This document shows positions 6,812-14,283 of a DNA stretch of 41,298 nucleotides, one piece after another. The position numbers were made by a program, and so were the translations under genes. The notes under the pieces are model-generated. The model worked only from the letters and a program-made list of their open reading frames with translations. It was not told the origin of the DNA and searched no databases. Every line of letters begins with the position of its first letter. Position 1 is the first letter of the stretch. Source of the DNA: STD2-77 sp964503935 (GTDB lineage Bacteria; Patescibacteriota; Minisyncoccia; JAHIHE01; JAGLIN01); NCBI GenBank assembly GCA_964503935.1, contig CAZDCJ010000006.1:1-41298 (forward strand), given 5' to 3'.

Positions 6812-8260
6812 TTTTAGTCTGGTGATCTCGATGCCTTTTGGCGTGTCGCCGATACCGTAGCCTTTCTCCTTGAGCTCTTCGCGGAGCCGGTCGGAAGTGG
6901 CGAAGTCTTTATTGTAGCGGGCGGTCTCTCTTTTCCCGATAATTTCGATTACATCTTCGGGGATTTCTCTGCCGGTCGCATTGCGTATGCTGATGTCTGG
7001 TTCCGGAGAAGGAGCCGGGGAGGGTATCGTGAATATATCAGTCTCTCTGACGTTAATCAATCCGAGTCCCAGTACTTCGTCGAACTTGAGCAGTGTCGTT
7101 CTCTTTTCCGCGTCGCTGACTTCCTTGTCTTTCATCATCTCCCACATGGCCGCGACGGCAAGGGGGGTGTTGAGATTGTCTTCGAGGGCCGATTTGAATT
7201 TCTCCAAGTATTTCTCGTTTATCGTTCCTTCCAGGGAAAAATCGGTCGAGCGCAAGAAATTATATAGTCTTTCCAATGCGTTCTTGCTGTCGGTGATGGC
7301 GTCCCAGGTGAAATTCATCTGCGACTGGAAATGAGCGGTGAGGCAGAGATAACGGTAGGCGAGGGGATCGAAGCCCTTGCCTTCGATATCCTTGAGCGTA
7401 TAGAAATTTCCTTTGGATTTGCTCATCTTCTCGCCATCCACGAGAAGGAAGCGCCCATGTATCCAATAATCTACGAATTTTCTGCCGGTCGCACCTTCGC
7501 TCTGAGCGATCTCGTCTTCGTGGTGGGGGAAAATGTTGTCTTCGCCGCCGGTGTGGATATCGATGGTCTCGCCGAGGTTCGCGATGCTCATCGCGGAACA
7601 TTCGATATGCCATCCCGGGTAGCCCTCGCTCCAAGGAGACGGCCAGCGCATGAGATGCTCCTGTCCGGCTTTCAGCCAGAGGGCGAAATCATACGGGTTC
7701 TTCTTCTCCTCCTTGGCTTCGAGGCGCGCGCCGATCTTGAGATTTTCCAGCGTGTTGCCCGAGAGTTTCCCGTAGGCGGGAAACTTCTCTACATCGTAGT
7801 ATACCGAACCGCCGGCTTCGTATGCGTAGCCTTTCTCCATGAGCTTCCCGATAAGGTCGATCATTTCGGGAATATATTCCGTCGCGCGAGTGAACTTGTC
7901 CGCGGGAAGGATGTGCAGTTTCTCCTCGTCCCGGTAGAAAGCTTTCTCGTAGAAGCGGGCGATATCATAGGGGGTCTTGCCCTCGCGCCGGGCCGCTTTC
8001 AGCATCTTGTCTTCTCCCTGGTCGATATCATCCTGCGTGAGATGGCCGACGTCAGTGATATTCTGCACATGTTTCACGTCGTATCCCAAGAAGAGAAGCG
8101 TGCGCCTCAGGAAATCCGCCATCATGAATGTCCGGAGATTGCCGATATGCACATAGTCGTACACGGTCGGCCCGCAGGAATACATCGTCACCTTCTTTTC
8201 ATCCATTGGGTGGAATTCTTCTATCTTTTTGGAAAGAGTGTTATGGATATTCAGCGTCAT
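6809..8260 (-). CDS. cysS: Cysteinyl-tRNA synthetase
   Basis: The protein has 483 residues, normal for the family. The class I signature HIGN lies in YSCGPTVYDYVHIGNLRTF (28-46), where the Cys is the first zinc ligand. WHIECSAMS and the HTGGEDNIFPHHEDE block carry the other ligands, and GEKMSKSKGN is the KMSKS loop. The C-terminal anticodon-binding helices end with the IGDTPKGIEITR motif. It charges tRNA-Cys. The start at 8260 gives MTLNIHNTLSKKIEEF, the usual beginning. It is a single-gene unit with a terminator overlapping its stop codon. Confidence 0.98.
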   Translation of the reverse strand: MTLNIHNTLSKKIEEFHPMDEKKVTMYSCGPTVYDYVHIGNLRTFMMADFLRRTLLFLGYDVKHVQNITDVGHLTQDDIDQGEDKMLKAARREGKTPYDIARFYEKAFYRDEEKLHILPADKFTRATEYIPEMIDLIGKLMEKGYAYEAGGSVYYDVEKFPAYGKLSGNTLENLKIGARLEAKEEKKNPYDFALWLKAGQEHLMRWPSPWSEGYPGWHIECSAMSIANLGETIDIHTGGEDNIFPHHEDEIAQSEGATGRKFVDYWIHGRFLLVDGEKMSKSKGNFYTLKDIEGKGFDPLAYRYLCLTAHFQSQMNFTWDAITDSKNALERLYNFLRSTDFSLEGTINEKYLEKFKSALEDNLNTPLAVAAMWEMMKDKEVSDAEKRTTLLKFDEVLGLGLINVRETDIFTIPSPAPSPEPDISIRNATGREIPEDVIEIIGKRETARYNKDFATSDRLREELKEKGYGIGDTPKGIEITRLK

Positions 8261-8330
8261 AATTTTTCCTACTGATTAGCTTATCCGAATTATCGCATAT
8301 TCCGGGGTTTTTTGGCAAATAAAAACGGCC

Positions 8331-8358
8331 TTGCAGGCTGTCATTGTCATGTTATCAG
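8331..8358 (+). promoter_or_regulatory. Possible promoter of a plus-strand small RNA
   Basis: TTGCAG (8331-8336), a 16-base spacer and TATCAG (8353-8358). It is a modest match and is proposed mainly because a clear plus-strand terminator lies 115 bases on with no plus-strand protein gene between. Confidence 0.35.
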
Positions 8359-8364
8359 GAAGAT

Positions 8365-8497
8365 TTTATGAAGCAGGAAGGGTCGAATCCGGTTTCTTCT
8401 TGATCTAGAGCTGGCGTTTTTCTGTAATCCGCTTTAGAGGTAGGACTCTTAACCATTCCTGCTGTCCGATGTAAGCATACATAAAGATGCTTTTTTG
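8365..8497 (+). ncRNA. Candidate structured small RNA (new)
   Basis: This 130-base stretch has no ORF but shows nested pairing: GCAGGAA (8373-8379) with TTCCTGC (8456-8462), and inside it TCTAGAGC (8404-8411) with GCTTTAGA (8430-8437), eight pairs with one G-U. It ends in an intrinsic terminator (AAGCAT, eight-base loop, ATGCTT, T6). A possible promoter sits just upstream. It was tested as a tRNA on both strands: the 7-bp outer helix looks like an acceptor stem, but no T-arm can be formed, so a normal tRNA is rejected. It matches no RNA family I recognise. Confidence 0.45.
8473..8496 (+). terminator. Intrinsic terminator with no protein gene upstream
   Basis: AAGCAT (8473-8478) pairs with ATGCTT (8487-8492), followed by T's through 8496. 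The neighbouring genes cysS and corA run the other way, so this must end a plus-strand RNA. Confidence 0.7.
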
Positions 8498-8567
8498 TCA
8501 ATCTCTTTGATCGTCCCTGATATTTGTTCAGGCATCAATCCTTCATTTTTCATCGTAAACCGACATC

Positions 8568-8668
8568 TTGTCATCCTGGCAAGGATCCCTCTCTTAAGCT
8601 GGAACTATCCGATAATGGGCCAGACAAGCGGTAGTGAAGGGATCCTTCGACTCCGCTCGGGATGACAA
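8568..8668. repeat. Palindromic repeat with GTCATCC / GGATGAC ends
   Basis: TTGTCATCCTGGCAAGG opens it and CTCGGGATGACAA closes it. A second inverted pair, AAGGATCCCT (8579-8588) and AGGGATCCTT (8638-8647), lies inside. It belongs to the same broad family of ends as copies A-C but has a different interior. Confidence 0.65.
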
Positions 8669-8916
8669 ATGAAGGCATGGATGCGTATGGCATTATTCGT
8701 GGGATCGATAGGGATAATTTGCAATTCAGGTCCGGGCGTTCTATATGCCTGTTTTCCAGGCAAAACAAAAAACATCGGATTTGCCTCGAACGAGAACAAC
8801 ATCCGTTTTTTTGGAGGTGAATATGTCTTTCTATTAAGATTAAAAATACTAGTCCTTGCATCTTCGGATGTCAATAGGAACCCGTGTGACATACGATCGA
8901 TTATTCCGGAACAGAC

Positions 8917-8951
8917 ATAAAGAAAGACAGGAATAGATTGATCTATTCCTG
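8917..8951 (-). terminator. Strong hairpin terminator (can act in both directions)
   Basis: CAGGAATAG (8928-8936) pairs perfectly with CTATTCCTG (8943-8951) around ATTGAT. On the minus strand it is followed by TCTTTCTTTAT, and on the plus strand by CGGTACGTTTTTT. Confidence 0.7.
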
Positions 8952-9103
8952 CGGTACGTTTTTTAAAATCAGGGAGTTGAGGGTGTTTGTCTGTTGTGGG
9001 TTGTTTCTGGAGGTCTTTCGTTTTTCAGAAAGAGGTTTTGTTTTTGGTGTAGGTTTTGTTTCGGGGGTTGTTTATACAAGAAAAACGGAGGTCGTTTTTC
9101 TAT
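8918..9103 (-). ncRNA. Candidate minus-strand AC-rich small RNA (new)
   Basis: The minus strand here is strikingly rich in A and C and poor in G, with runs such as AAACAAAACCTACACC and AACAACCCACAACAG, and lacks a convincing ORF. It is bounded by a consensus -35 TTGACA at 9138-9133 (the -10 TAACCT at 9115-9110 is weak) and a strong hairpin terminator at 8928-8951. It has a small stem AAAACG-ACCTC-CGTTTT near its 5' end and two GACCTCC motifs, which are complementary to Shine-Dalgarno sequences. An unstructured C-rich RNA with exposed CCTCC could bind ribosome-binding sites, but this is inference. Confidence 0.4.
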
Positions 9104-9157
9104 CTATAAAGGTTACTATCTTTCTCAAAACCTGTCAACACCCCAGAAAGCGCCGAC

Positions 9158-9193
9158 AAAAAATCCGGCTTTGCGAGGCTATTCGGACCGGAT
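9158..9193 (-). terminator. Intrinsic terminator of corA
   Basis: On the minus strand ATCCGG (9193-9188) pairs with CCGGAT (9168-9163), followed by six T's. It lies 27 bases after the corA stop. The wide loop makes it a moderate terminator. Confidence 0.65.
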
Positions 9194-9219
9194 CTTGGCC
9201 TAGACTGAGGGATATCCTG

Positions 9220-10137
9220 TCACATCCATCGCTTATACTTGAAGTAGGCGAAGCAGAAGAGACTGACGCTTATCATGAGGCAGAGGATTATCTCGAACCC
9301 GAATTCGTCGTGGACGAGGGGCATCCCTTCGATGGTGTTCATGCCGAAGATGCTGGCGATGAGGGTGAGCGGGAGAACCATGACGGAGAAGGCGGTCAAT
9401 ATTTTCATGGTGTCGTTTAGCCGGTGGGAAAAGATAGCCTCGTTAGTCTGTTCGAGCGCCTCGATCATCTCCTTATGGTTCTCGAGCGTGTTCCATGCTT
9501 TGATATTGGAGCCGATCATCTCGGCGATTTCGCGCCGGTAATCGTTCGGGGATATTTTTCCGGCGAAGTGGCTGAGGCTTTCCAGTACCGTGCGCTGCGG
9601 CTTGAGAGATTTTCGAAAGCCGATGATGTCATGCTTGACGAAAGCGATCTCCTGCAGGAGCTTCCTTTCGTCGCCGGTGAACATTTTGGCTTCGATCGCA
9701 TCGATGTTGTCGTCGATATGGTCGAGCATCGGCATGCGGGTATCGATAAGTTTGTCCAGGATGAGATAGAGCATGCAGACGGCGTCTCTCTGCATGTAGT
9801 AGTCCTTTATCGCGATATCTTTCTCGCATTTCTCGAAGATCTTCTTGACCTCCGGAAGGTTATTGTAATGGCTGGTAATTAGGATATTGCGGAAAAGGAT
9901 AATGTCCAGCTCGGTCGAAGAGGTGGTACGGGTAGCGGGATTGAAGACGGGGAAATGGATCACGACGAAGAGGTATTTCCCATAATCCTCCACTTTCGGC
10001 CGCTTGATAGCAGGAAGGAAATCCCGAAGGACGCCGGAGGCGATATCGTATTTATCCTTGAGGAAATGTACCGCCCTCCTGTTCGGATTGACGATATTGA
10101 TCCAGGTGATATCGTTATTTTTTATTTCTCTGATCAT
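9220..10137 (-). CDS. corA: CorA-family magnesium/cobalt transporter
   Basis: The protein has 305 residues. A large N-terminal cytoplasmic domain (MIREIKNNDITWINIVNPN onward) leads through a long helix to two C-terminal membrane segments. The first ends in the selectivity motif G-M-N (SIFGMNTIEGMP), which marks the CorA pore mouth; the second (FEIILCLMISVSLFCFAYF) is followed by a short basic tail KYKRWM. It is a pentameric Mg2+ channel of the inner membrane. It stands alone between repeat-rich and heat-shock regions with its own promoter and terminator. The name could be CorA or a close relative; transport of Mg2+ is expected from the GMN motif. Confidence 0.95.
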   Translation of the reverse strand: MIREIKNNDITWINIVNPNRRAVHFLKDKYDIASGVLRDFLPAIKRPKVEDYGKYLFVVIHFPVFNPATRTTSSTELDIILFRNILITSHYNNLPEVKKIFEKCEKDIAIKDYYMQRDAVCMLYLILDKLIDTRMPMLDHIDDNIDAIEAKMFTGDERKLLQEIAFVKHDIIGFRKSLKPQRTVLESLSHFAGKISPNDYRREIAEMIGSNIKAWNTLENHKEMIEALEQTNEAIFSHRLNDTMKILTAFSVMVLPLTLIASIFGMNTIEGMPLVHDEFGFEIILCLMISVSLFCFAYFKYKRWM

Positions 10138-10177
10138 TTATGTCTTTATCTTGATTATCCCGCACAAACTTGATTAG

Positions 10178-10186
10178 ATTATAACA
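10178..10186 (-). promoter_or_regulatory. Extended -10 promoter for corA
   Basis: On the minus strand TGTTATAAT (TG-N-TATAAT; hexamer 10178-10183) is a perfect extended -10. No clear -35 is seen. The predicted leader is about 34 bases. Confidence 0.65.
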
Positions 10187-10229
10187 TCTTATCCGGTAAA
10201 TGGAAGCGCGGGAAAGGAGGTGTTTGGTA

Positions 10230-10257
10230 TTGACTTCATTTCCAAAAATAATATAAT
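10230..10257 (+). promoter_or_regulatory. Promoter of the hrcA-grpE-dnaK operon
   Basis: TTGACT (10230-10235), a 16-base spacer and TATAAT (10252-10257). Transcription should begin near 10264, inside the CIRCE element, so HrcA bound there would block RNA polymerase. Confidence 0.8.
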
Positions 10258-10261
10258 GCAA

Positions 10262-10288
10262 TTAGCACTCTAGCATGACAAGTGCTAA
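10262..10288 (+). promoter_or_regulatory. CIRCE operator (HrcA binding site)
   Basis: TTAGCACTC (10262-10270), nine bases, AAGTGCTAA (10280-10288). The consensus is TTAGCACTC-N9-GAGTGCTAA; one base of the right arm differs. It lies between the promoter and the hrcA start. Confidence 0.95.
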
Positions 10289-10297
10289 TGAGTTTTA

Positions 10298-11074
10298 ATG
10301 TCATATATGACCGATAGACAGGAAATAATCTTAGGAGCGATCGTGCGCGAATATGTCGAGAGCGCGACGCCGGTAAGCTCCGCGCTCCTCGCGGAGAAAT
10401 ACGATTTCGAGCTCAGTCCGGCGACGATTCGCGCGGAGATGCTCTCTCTTGAAGAGAAGGGCTATCTTTTCCAGCCCCATACTTCAGCAGGAAGGATCCC
10501 GACCGATGCCGGATTCCGGTATTTTGTGGATGAGCTGATGGAAGAGCGTGTCTTGGGTCTACGGGAGCAGAAGGCGCTCCAGGCAGAAGTCCTGAAGCTC
10601 AAGGCGCAGAACAGGATGCTCGCGCGCCAGACGGCAAAGCTCCTGTCTCTCATGTCTGACAATCTCGCCCTGAGCGGTCTCATCGATTCGAAGGATTTTT
10701 ACAAGTCGGGAACGCAGAAACTCCTTTCGAAGCCGGAATTCAATAATCTGGACAGTGTGTGCAAGCTGGCGGAGGTGCTCGACTATCTGGATGAGAATGT
10801 GGAAGATCTTTGGAAGCGAGTAGGGAGGGGTGAGAGGGTGGCGATATTCATCGGAAGCGAGAGTCCGATCGGTGGCGCGGGCGAATGCAGTATGGTGGTC
10901 TCGCGTTACGATCTTCCAAGCGGGGAGGAAGGGATGCTGGCTATCATCGGTCCCAAGCGGATGGAGTATTCACGCAATGTATCCCTGATAGACTATTTCA
11001 AGAGGCTTCTGTCGGAGAATCTGCCGGCAATCGTCGTGATATTCGCGGCGCACGGGGTATATATAATGAAATAA
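10298..11074 (+). CDS. hrcA: Heat-inducible transcription repressor HrcA (short form)
   Basis: The protein has 258 residues against about 340 in Bacillus. The N-terminal winged helix is clear: TDRQEIILGAIVREYVESATPVSS, then ELSPATIRAEMLSLEEKGYLFQPHTSAGRIPTDAGFRYFVD (about 34-75). A coiled region and a GAF-like C-terminal part follow, ending PAIVVIFAAHGVYIMK. The shortfall is probably in the inserted dimerisation part. HrcA binds CIRCE and needs GroE or heat state to fold; the CIRCE element lies 10 bases upstream, so it controls its own operon. An ATG at 10307 is an equally possible start. The gene ends 11 bases before grpE. Confidence 0.93.
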   Translation: MSYMTDRQEIILGAIVREYVESATPVSSALLAEKYDFELSPATIRAEMLSLEEKGYLFQPHTSAGRIPTDAGFRYFVDELMEERVLGLREQKALQAEVLKLKAQNRMLARQTAKLLSLMSDNLALSGLIDSKDFYKSGTQKLLSKPEFNNLDSVCKLAEVLDYLDENVEDLWKRVGRGERVAIFIGSESPIGGAGECSMVVSRYDLPSGEEGMLAIIGPKRMEYSRNVSLIDYFKRLLSENLPAIVVIFAAHGVYIMK

Positions 11075-11085
11075 GGAGAAAAAAT

Positions 11086-11619
11086 ATGCATAATTCTGAA
11101 GATAAAGAAACAGGGGGGGTGGACGGAAAAAAGACGGAAGAGAAAGAAAGAACCGGAGGAATGGAGAAAATCGAAAGGTCACTGGAGGCCGCGAAGAAAG
11201 AAGCTGAGGAGAACTTGGCCGGATGGCAGAGAGCCAAAGCCGATTTCCTGAATTTCAAGAAGGGTCAGGAGAAATCCTTGGCGGATTTCCGAAAATACGC
11301 GGGCGAAGACCTGATCCTGAAGCTGCTTCCGACGATAGACAGCTTCGATCTGGCGACCCGGCACCTTCCCGAGGAGCTCAAGGATTCCGATTGGGTGAGG
11401 GGCGTCCTGTGCATCAAGGGGATGTTCGAGAATTTTCTCCGGGAAGCGGGCGTCAGCGAGATAAAAGCTTTGGGAGAGGATTTTGATCCGACTATGCATG
11501 AGGCCGTCGGTGAGGAAGAATCTGACGAAGAAGCGGGGACCGTGGTCGAGGAAGTGCAGAAAGGATACAAGATGGACGACAAGGTCATCAGGGTGGCGAA
11601 GGTGAAAATAGCGAAATGA
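11086..11619 (+). CDS. grpE: Nucleotide exchange factor GrpE
   Basis: The protein has 177 residues. The start at ATG 11086 is preceded by TAAGGAGAA, whose TAA is the hrcA stop. A charged, Lys/Glu-rich N-terminus leads into the long dimer helix (about 26-75: AEENLAGWQRAKADFLNFKK, a classic GrpE segment) and then the four-helix/beta-wing part with FDPTMHEAV and a C-terminal VIRVAKVKIAK. GrpE releases ADP from DnaK. An upstream in-frame extension overlaps hrcA and is not likely used. It lies in the CIRCE-controlled operon. Confidence 0.96.
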   Translation: MHNSEDKETGGVDGKKTEEKERTGGMEKIERSLEAAKKEAEENLAGWQRAKADFLNFKKGQEKSLADFRKYAGEDLILKLLPTIDSFDLATRHLPEELKDSDWVRGVLCIKGMFENFLREAGVSEIKALGEDFDPTMHEAVGEEESDEEAGTVVEEVQKGYKMDDKVIRVAKVKIAK

Positions 11620-11660
11620 TAACTTATAACCAGTAACCTATAACTAATAACAATAAAGAT

Positions 11661-11837
11661 ATGTCAAAATTGTACCAGTGCGCGAAAGGATGCGGAAGCA
11701 TCGAAGAGACCGATGAGAAGAAAGTGCCGGAGTGCTGCGGTGCCCCGATGGCGGAAATTTCCGAGGCGGAGATATTCGGCTGTTCGGGCTGCTGCCACTC
11801 GTGCCATGGATGCGGCGCGGAAGACGATGGAAAATAA
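11661..11837 (+). CDS. Small Cys-rich protein with desulforedoxin-like CCGxPM motif, between grpE and dnaK
   Basis: The 58-residue protein holds eleven Cys. The N-terminal half, YQCAKGCGS ... VPECCGAPM, has the pattern of a rubredoxin/desulforedoxin-type metal site (Y-x-C-x(2-3)-C-G ... CCG-x-PM). The C-terminal half, FGCSGCCHSCHGCG, is a second Cys/His cluster. Metal binding (zinc or iron) is very likely; enzyme activity is unknown. The gene sits in the same direction 41 bases after grpE and 89 before dnaK, so it should be under HrcA/CIRCE control. No strong Shine-Dalgarno is visible. dnaJ, often next in this operon, is not present in the window. Confidence 0.7.
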   Translation: MSKLYQCAKGCGSIEETDEKKVPECCGAPMAEISEAEIFGCSGCCHSCHGCGAEDDGK

Positions 11838-11926
11838 GGTTTTTCGGATAATCGTTTGGGATCATTTCGTTCGTTCATGATTCGTTTGTAATAAATAATA
11901 AGCGTTTAAGAAAGGAGAATGGCAAT

Positions 11927-13846
11927 ATGGCAAAAATATTAGGCATCGATCTCGGGACCACCAATTCCGCCATGGCTATCGTCGAGGCGGGAGAACCGAG
12001 GGTATTGGAAAACAAGGAAGGAAACAGGACGACTCCTTCGATCGTGGCAGTAAGCAAGTCCGGCGAGAGACTGGTGGGTGTGATCGCCAAAAGGCAGGCG
12101 GTGACCAATCCGAAAAATACAGTCTATTCCGTAAAGCGTCTTATCGGCCGCAGCTTTGACGATGCCGAGGTGCAGCGGGACAAGGAACTCTTGCCGTACG
12201 AGATATTGAAAGCTAACGGCGGAGTGAAGGTGAAGATGGGTGACAATGAGTATACGCCGCAGGAAATCTCGGCGATGATCCTCCAGAAACTCAAGGCCGA
12301 TGCCGAGGAGAAGCTAGGCGAGAAGATTACCGAAGCGGTCATCACTGTGCCGGCATATTTTAACGATTCGCAAAGGCAGGCTACCAAGGACGCGGGCAAG
12401 ATCGCGGGCCTCGAGGTGAAGCGCATCATCAACGAGCCGACGGCGGCTGCGTTGGCGTACGGCTTCAATAAGAAGAAGGAAGAGAAGATTGTCGTGTACG
12501 ATCTCGGAGGCGGGACTTTCGATGTATCAGTGCTTGAAGTGGGCGATGACACGATCGAGGTGAAGGCGACTAACGGAGATACGCATCTCGGAGGCGACGA
12601 TTTCGACCAGAGGATCATCAACTGGATCGTGGACGAATTCAAGAAAGAGCAGGGGGTGGATCTTTCCAAGGACCAGATGGCCCTCCAGCGTCTCAAGGAA
12701 GCGGCCGAGAAGGCTAAGCATGAACTCTCGTCGTCAATCGATACCGAGATCAATCAGCCGTTCATCACGGTGGACGCGAACGGTCCCAAGCATCTTACGA
12801 TGAAATTGACGCGCGCCAAGCTCGAGGAGCTGGTGGACGATCTCATTGCCCGCACCATCGAGCCTTGCAAGAAGGCGATCGCGGACGCCAAGTTCGACAT
12901 CAAAGACATCAATGAAGTGATATTGGTCGGAGGCATGACCCGCATGCCGGCTGTGCAGGAGACCGTGAAAAAATTCTTCGGCAGGGAGCCGAACCGCGAT
13001 ATCAATCCGGACGAAGTAGTCGCCGTCGGAGCCGCTATCCAGGGAGGAGTCATGCAGGGAGACGTGAAGGACGTGCTCTTGCTTGACGTGATACCGCTTT
13101 CGCTCGGTATCGAGACGCTAGGCGGAGTATCTACCAAGCTCATCAATAAGAATACTACTATTCCGTCGCAAAAGGTCCAGATATTCTCGACTGCGGTCGA
13201 CAACCAGCCTTCAGTGGAGATCAATGTCCTCCAGGGCGAACGCGAGATGGCGCAGGATAATAAGTCTCTAGGCAGATTTGTCCTTGAAGGATTGCCGCCG
13301 GCGCCGCGGGGAGTGCCGCAGGTCGAAGTCACTTTCGATGTGGATGCTAACGGGATTCTTAATGTGAAGGCCAAGGACAAAGCGACGGGCAAGGAGCAGT
13401 CTATACGCATCGAGGCTTCTTCGGGGCTTACCGATGCGGAAATCGAGAAGATGACCAAGGATGCCGAAATGCACGCCGAGGAAGACAAGAAGAAGAAAGA
13501 GCAGATCGAGATCAAGAATACTGCCGATACCCTCGTCTACACGACCGAGAAGCTCATCCGCGAATCGGGCGATAAGATGAAGGCGGAGGACAAGAAGGTC
13601 TTGGAAGAGAAGGTCGAGGAGCTCAAAAAAGTGAAAGAGAGCACTGATTCCGATATCATCAAGAAAGCGAGCGAGGATCTCTCGGATGTTGCTCAGAAGA
13701 TTGGCATGGAGATGTACAAGCAGGCCCAGGAGTCCGGTGGTGCCCAAGATACGACGGGCGGAGAGAAGAAAGAAGGTCCTGTGGAAGGGGAATATGAAGA
13801 AGTGAAGGACGAAGATAAAGACAAGGGCGAAGGCGAGAATAAATAA
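11927..13846 (+). CDS. dnaK: Molecular chaperone DnaK (Hsp70)
   Basis: The full-length protein has 639 residues, with AAAGGAG upstream. The ATPase domain opens with ILGIDLGTTNSAMA and holds VITVPAYFNDSQRQATKDAG, VYDLGGGTFDVSVLE and VILVGGMTRMPAVQ; the linker DVLLLDVIPLSLGIETLGG leads to the peptide-binding domain and a helical lid, with an acidic tail (EGEYEEVKDEDKDKGEGENK). The position after grpE and the CIRCE element indicate heat-shock control. It binds unfolded proteins with DnaJ and GrpE as partners. Confidence 0.99.
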   Translation: MAKILGIDLGTTNSAMAIVEAGEPRVLENKEGNRTTPSIVAVSKSGERLVGVIAKRQAVTNPKNTVYSVKRLIGRSFDDAEVQRDKELLPYEILKANGGVKVKMGDNEYTPQEISAMILQKLKADAEEKLGEKITEAVITVPAYFNDSQRQATKDAGKIAGLEVKRIINEPTAAALAYGFNKKKEEKIVVYDLGGGTFDVSVLEVGDDTIEVKATNGDTHLGGDDFDQRIINWIVDEFKKEQGVDLSKDQMALQRLKEAAEKAKHELSSSIDTEINQPFITVDANGPKHLTMKLTRAKLEELVDDLIARTIEPCKKAIADAKFDIKDINEVILVGGMTRMPAVQETVKKFFGREPNRDINPDEVVAVGAAIQGGVMQGDVKDVLLLDVIPLSLGIETLGGVSTKLINKNTTIPSQKVQIFSTAVDNQPSVEINVLQGEREMAQDNKSLGRFVLEGLPPAPRGVPQVEVTFDVDANGILNVKAKDKATGKEQSIRIEASSGLTDAEIEKMTKDAEMHAEEDKKKKEQIEIKNTADTLVYTTEKLIRESGDKMKAEDKKVLEEKVEELKKVKESTDSDIIKKASEDLSDVAQKIGMEMYKQAQESGGAQDTTGGEKKEGPVEGEYEEVKDEDKDKGEGENK

Positions 13847-13855
13847 TACCTATAC

Positions 13856-13885
13856 GGAGCAGGGGCGGGTTTGAACCTGCTCTCC
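13856..13885. repeat. Hairpin after dnaK, half copy of the GGAGTAGCGGG repeat
   Basis: GAGCAGG (13857-13863) pairs with CCTGCTC (13876-13882). The sequence GCGGGTTTGAACCTGC is close to GCAGGTTTTAACCTGC in the repeat at 6692-6779. It has no T-run, so it is a weak terminator, but it could shield the 3' end of the operon mRNA. Confidence 0.5.
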
Positions 13886-13893
13886 TTCAAATT

Positions 13894-14035
13894 TGTCATT
13901 TCGAACCGAGCCAAGGGCGAGTGTGAGAAATCTGGGGGTATATGCGATATATATCGGAATATTATGTTTATAAAAAGGACGTTTTACACTGGCTGCGTGC
14001 GTTTTCCAGACCCCTCACATTCGTTCGGGATGACA
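13894..14035. repeat. MITE-like palindromic repeat, copy C
   Basis: The ends are TTGTCATTTCGAACCGAG and CGTTCGGGATGACAA. Inside is TTTATAAAAAGGACGTTTTA (13966-13985), shared with copies A and B, then CTGGCTGCGTGC. There is no ORF. Confidence 0.75.
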
Positions 14036-14132
14036 ATGAATGTTTACCCTCCTTATCCTGATCCCGGTCCCGAATAGCGAGTCGAGGCGGGCATCTAGTA
14101 TTACGTTTAGTCTATAAATTAAGAGTTCCGAC

Positions 14133-14205
14133 GTCATATAGCGAGGATCCTGAAACAGGCGCGGATCCCGGATCAAGTCCGGGATGACATGGTTCAGGAT
14201 GACAA
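14133..14205. repeat. Short GTCAT...ATGAC repeat with nested second copy
   Basis: It starts GTCATATAGCGAGGATCC and has two ends, GTCCGGGATGACAT and TTCAGGATGACAA. An inner hairpin is ATCCCGGATCAAGTCCGGGAT. The rest of the 13847-14283 gap is copy C and a terminator; I see no gene there. Confidence 0.6.
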
Positions 14206-14228
14206 TGCCCTTTATAGCAAATATGAAA

Positions 14229-14252
14229 AAGACGCGTCTTGACGCGTCTTTT
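14229..14252. terminator. Terminator hairpin usable in both directions
   Basis: AAGACGCG (14229-14236) pairs with CGCGTCTT (14243-14250), with A's before and T's after. It can end both the heat-shock operon and the small minus-strand gene at 14284-14445. Confidence 0.75.
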
Positions 14253-14283
14253 ATCGTGGAAGGATATCTTTTCCGATGCTAGA

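Noticed and set aside
7331..8275. Long plus-strand frame of 314 codons
   Set aside because: Lies wholly opposite cysS, which has all motifs of its family; a codon-bias shadow.
8373..8462. tRNA-like element (7-bp GCAGGAA/TTCCTGC outer helix, TTCGA on one strand)
   Set aside because: On neither strand can a 5-bp T-stem or a normal anticodon arm be formed next to the outer helix; kept only as a structured RNA candidate.
8669..8920. 83-codon plus-strand frame in the cysS-corA gap
   Set aside because: Starts inside a repeat, has no start signal and odd composition.
8938..9420. 160-codon plus-strand frame rich in Phe, Val and Gly
   Set aside because: Comes from the G/T skew of the plus strand and runs into the complement of corA.
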